Shown here in pieces: positions 32,054 to 32,382 of a stretch of DNA of 32,382 nucleotides (its first letter is position 1; every line of letters starts with the position of its first letter). The notes under the pieces were generated by a model, which saw only the letters and a program-made list of their open reading frames with translations, was not told the origin of the DNA and made no database searches. The position numbers and the translations under genes are program-made. The stretch is from Eubacterium sp. AF22-9 (GTDB lineage: Bacteria; Bacillota; Clostridia; Lachnospirales; Lachnospiraceae): positions 1-32,382 of the forward strand of contig QRVH01000027.1 in NCBI GenBank assembly GCA_003458705.1, read 5' to 3'.

Positions 32054-32320
32054 CTACGCATATTCTCCTTTGAAATATTTCCATAGCGAACTGGGGATTT
32101 CCATATAATTACACAATTCTTTCTATTATGTATTTGATTTCCTCTTTCAGAATTGGGTATAGCATTTTTGCTTTAGTATAAGCCCATTCGAAAAAAATGT
32201 TATAATACGCTCTAAGATATTGCAGATAATTTTTGCTTTAGTATAAGCCCATTCGAAAAAAATGTTATAATACGCTCTAAGATATTGCAGATAATAGTTA
32301 ATATAATATTCAATGCAAAT
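32054..32320 (-). pseudogene. Possible broken minus-strand coding remnant
   Basis: On the minus strand, leftward from about 32320, a protein-like reading is YLQYLRAYYNIFFEWAYTKA, then KMLYPILKEEIKYII, then, after a frame change near 32115, ELCNYMEIPSSLWKYF and KGEYA with TAG at 32054-32056. The 65-bp exact duplication (32164-32293) interrupts it. The composition (W, E, K, P) is unlike random AT-rich DNA, but no start, no ribosome binding site and no family is visible, so this is tentative. It could be the tail of a transposase or of a small unknown gene. Confidence 0.3.
32164..32293. repeat. Exact 65-bp tandem duplication
   Basis: 32164-32228 equals 32229-32293 exactly. Each copy holds TGTTATAAT, an extended -10-like box on the plus strand. 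It is the third exact duplication of about 60 bp in the window, which raises the question of an assembly artefact. No other feature is seen between 32294 and the right edge. Confidence 0.9.
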
Positions 32321-32382
32321 TCAGGAAGAGGCAGGACGCTTATAATTTGTTGTAAAAGTAATTTTATAAATCGCCATATAAG

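Larger units (their letters stand above)
31873..32056 (+). ncRNA. Candidate structured small RNA with tandem hairpins
   Basis: Between the promoter at 31838-31866 and a strong terminator ending at 32053 lies about 180 nt with no coding potential and much structure: hairpin GGAAC/GTTCC (31874-31889), a perfect 16-bp palindrome TCATCATATATGATGA (31892-31907), two tandem 52-nt hairpin units (31903-31954 and 31955-32006), and the terminator hairpin. In each unit GTCCTGT pairs with ACAGGAC, followed by CGGT, an A-rich loop and ACCG. Differences between units fall in loops, apart from the linker, so the helices are kept. I do not recognise it as a known riboswitch or RNA class. It could be a trans-acting RNA or a metabolite- or protein-binding leader. 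Confidence 0.65.

Noticed and set aside
1-32382. tRNA or rRNA genes
   Set aside because: No cloverleaf or rRNA-like sequence was noticed in any intergenic stretch.

Overview
The window is a low-GC Firmicutes chromosome segment. It has strong AAGGAG-type ribosome binding sites, sigma-A promoters (TTGACA-like, 16-17 nt, TATAAT), spore genes (spoIIR, a sipL-like SPOCS/LysM gene), GH25 muramidase-like surface proteins and a MEP-pathway ispE. This fits a Clostridia/Lachnospiraceae gut bacterium; a Lachnospira/Eubacterium eligens-like genome is my guess from gene style, not a proof.

Layout. 1-13.8 kb is a cell-surface glycan and envelope locus, almost all on the plus strand: UDP-galactopyranose mutase (glf), a DPM1-like glycosyltransferase, two membrane-anchored GH25 proteins, a membrane protein with a sigma-factor-like cytoplasmic head, a 790-residue GDP-mannose enzyme fusing three domains (guanylyltransferase, type II cupin, complete type I ManA), a second DPM1-like transferase, galE and glmM. 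Together these supply UDP-galactose/UDP-galactofuranose, GDP-mannose, probably lipid-linked sugar, and amino-sugar phosphate for wall synthesis. 13.8-23.6 kb is mixed housekeeping: a PrcB-like lipoprotein, sipL, a MATE gene in pieces, an AraC regulator behind an exactly duplicated promoter, ispE, a GntR regulator, spoIIR, a DUF1934 protein and pncB. 23.6-25.3 kb is the most unusual stretch: four copies of a large structured palindromic repeat around one small membrane-protein gene. 25.3-31.8 kb carries plsC and apbE (minus strand), a trigger-factor-like lipoprotein, a SulP transporter and a MATE transporter. 31.8-32.4 kb holds no intact gene, but has a promoter, a tandem-hairpin RNA and a terminator that together look like a small RNA gene of about 185 nt, then a broken minus-strand coding remnant.

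Main discoveries offered: (1) a family of about 160-200 bp palindromes whose core is conserved in sequence while its helices and outer arms vary in a compensatory way, with three of the four copies lying in sense orientation 3' of a gene; (2) the tandem-hairpin small RNA at 31.87-32.05 kb; (3) the three-domain GDP-mannose enzyme; (4) the sigma-like membrane protein.

Caution: from 14.1 kb onward at least seven genes or gene parts carry what look like single-base losses, mostly in short homopolymers, and there are three exact tandem duplications of 57, 61 and 65 bp. Essential-type genes are affected, so sequence or assembly error is a serious possibility. I annotate those genes across the breaks and say so.
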